Source of the DNA: Deltaproteobacteria bacterium
GTDB taxonomy: Bacteria; SAR324; NAC60-12
NCBI GenBank assembly: GCA_002716165.1
Contig: PAZT01000003.1
Span: 1 to 5,111 of the forward strand
Length of the DNA stretch: 5,111 bases
Direction of reading: 5' to 3'
Shown: positions 5,109-5,111 of the stretch, in pieces
Layout: the number at the start of each line of letters is the position of its first letter
Position numbering within the stretch: the stretch's first letter is position 1
The notes under the pieces: generated by a model
Database searches by the model: none
What the model was told of the DNA's origin: nothing
The model's input: the letters and a program-made list of their open reading frames with translations, nothing else
Made by a program: the position numbers and the translations under genes

Positions 5109-5111
5109 AAA

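Overview
This window comes from an AT-rich bacterial chromosome. It carries five complete protein-coding genes, one gene cut by the window edge, and no RNA genes, insertion sequences or CRISPR arrays that I can see. The genes are core or near-core: translation (fusA, gluQ), transcription (greA), selenium metabolism (selD) and a small catabolic hydrolase. One putative lipoprotein is of no family I recognise. The lineage can be inferred only loosely. The EF-G has the AHIDSGKTT form of the P-loop, typical of the spirochaete/planctomycete/delta-proteobacterial and mitochondrial EFG1 type. GreA, GluQ-RS and the FAH-family protein look proteobacterial. A selenoprotein-making, low-GC, possibly marine or delta-related proteobacterial lineage would fit, but this is inference.

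The most informative point is selD (minus strand). An ordinary ORF caller would start it at a GTG at 1387. Reading further upstream in the same frame gives 36 more codons that contain one in-frame TGA, at 1457-1459, inside the diagnostic motif S-C-G-U-A-A-K-F-G-P. The full gene therefore runs from ATG 1495 to TAA 461 (344 residues), with selenocysteine at the catalytic position. Just downstream of the TGA the mRNA can form an 8-bp hairpin with a GGUC loop (1428-1447), which matches a bacterial SECIS element in position and loop sequence. SelD makes selenophosphate, so it makes the selenium donor needed for its own synthesis. TGA is still an ordinary stop here, because greA ends on one.

Layout. 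1-329: start of fusA (minus). 330-460: AT-rich gap with a plausible fusA promoter. 461-1495: selD (minus). 1496-2273: a 778-nt divergent intergenic region of about 22% GC with no convincing gene. 2274-2960: FAH-family hydrolase (plus). 2961-3069: short gap with an inverted repeat and an 11-nt tandem duplication. 3070-3513: unknown putative lipoprotein (plus). 3514-3631: gap with nothing identified. 3632-4111: greA (plus). 4116-5045: gluQ (minus), convergent with greA and only 4 nt from it. 5046-5111: gluQ upstream region.

The genes do not form one evident operon. fusA and selD share a strand but are 131 nt apart. The hydrolase, the lipoprotein gene and greA share the other strand with gaps above 100 nt. 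None of the six start codons has a strong Shine-Dalgarno sequence.
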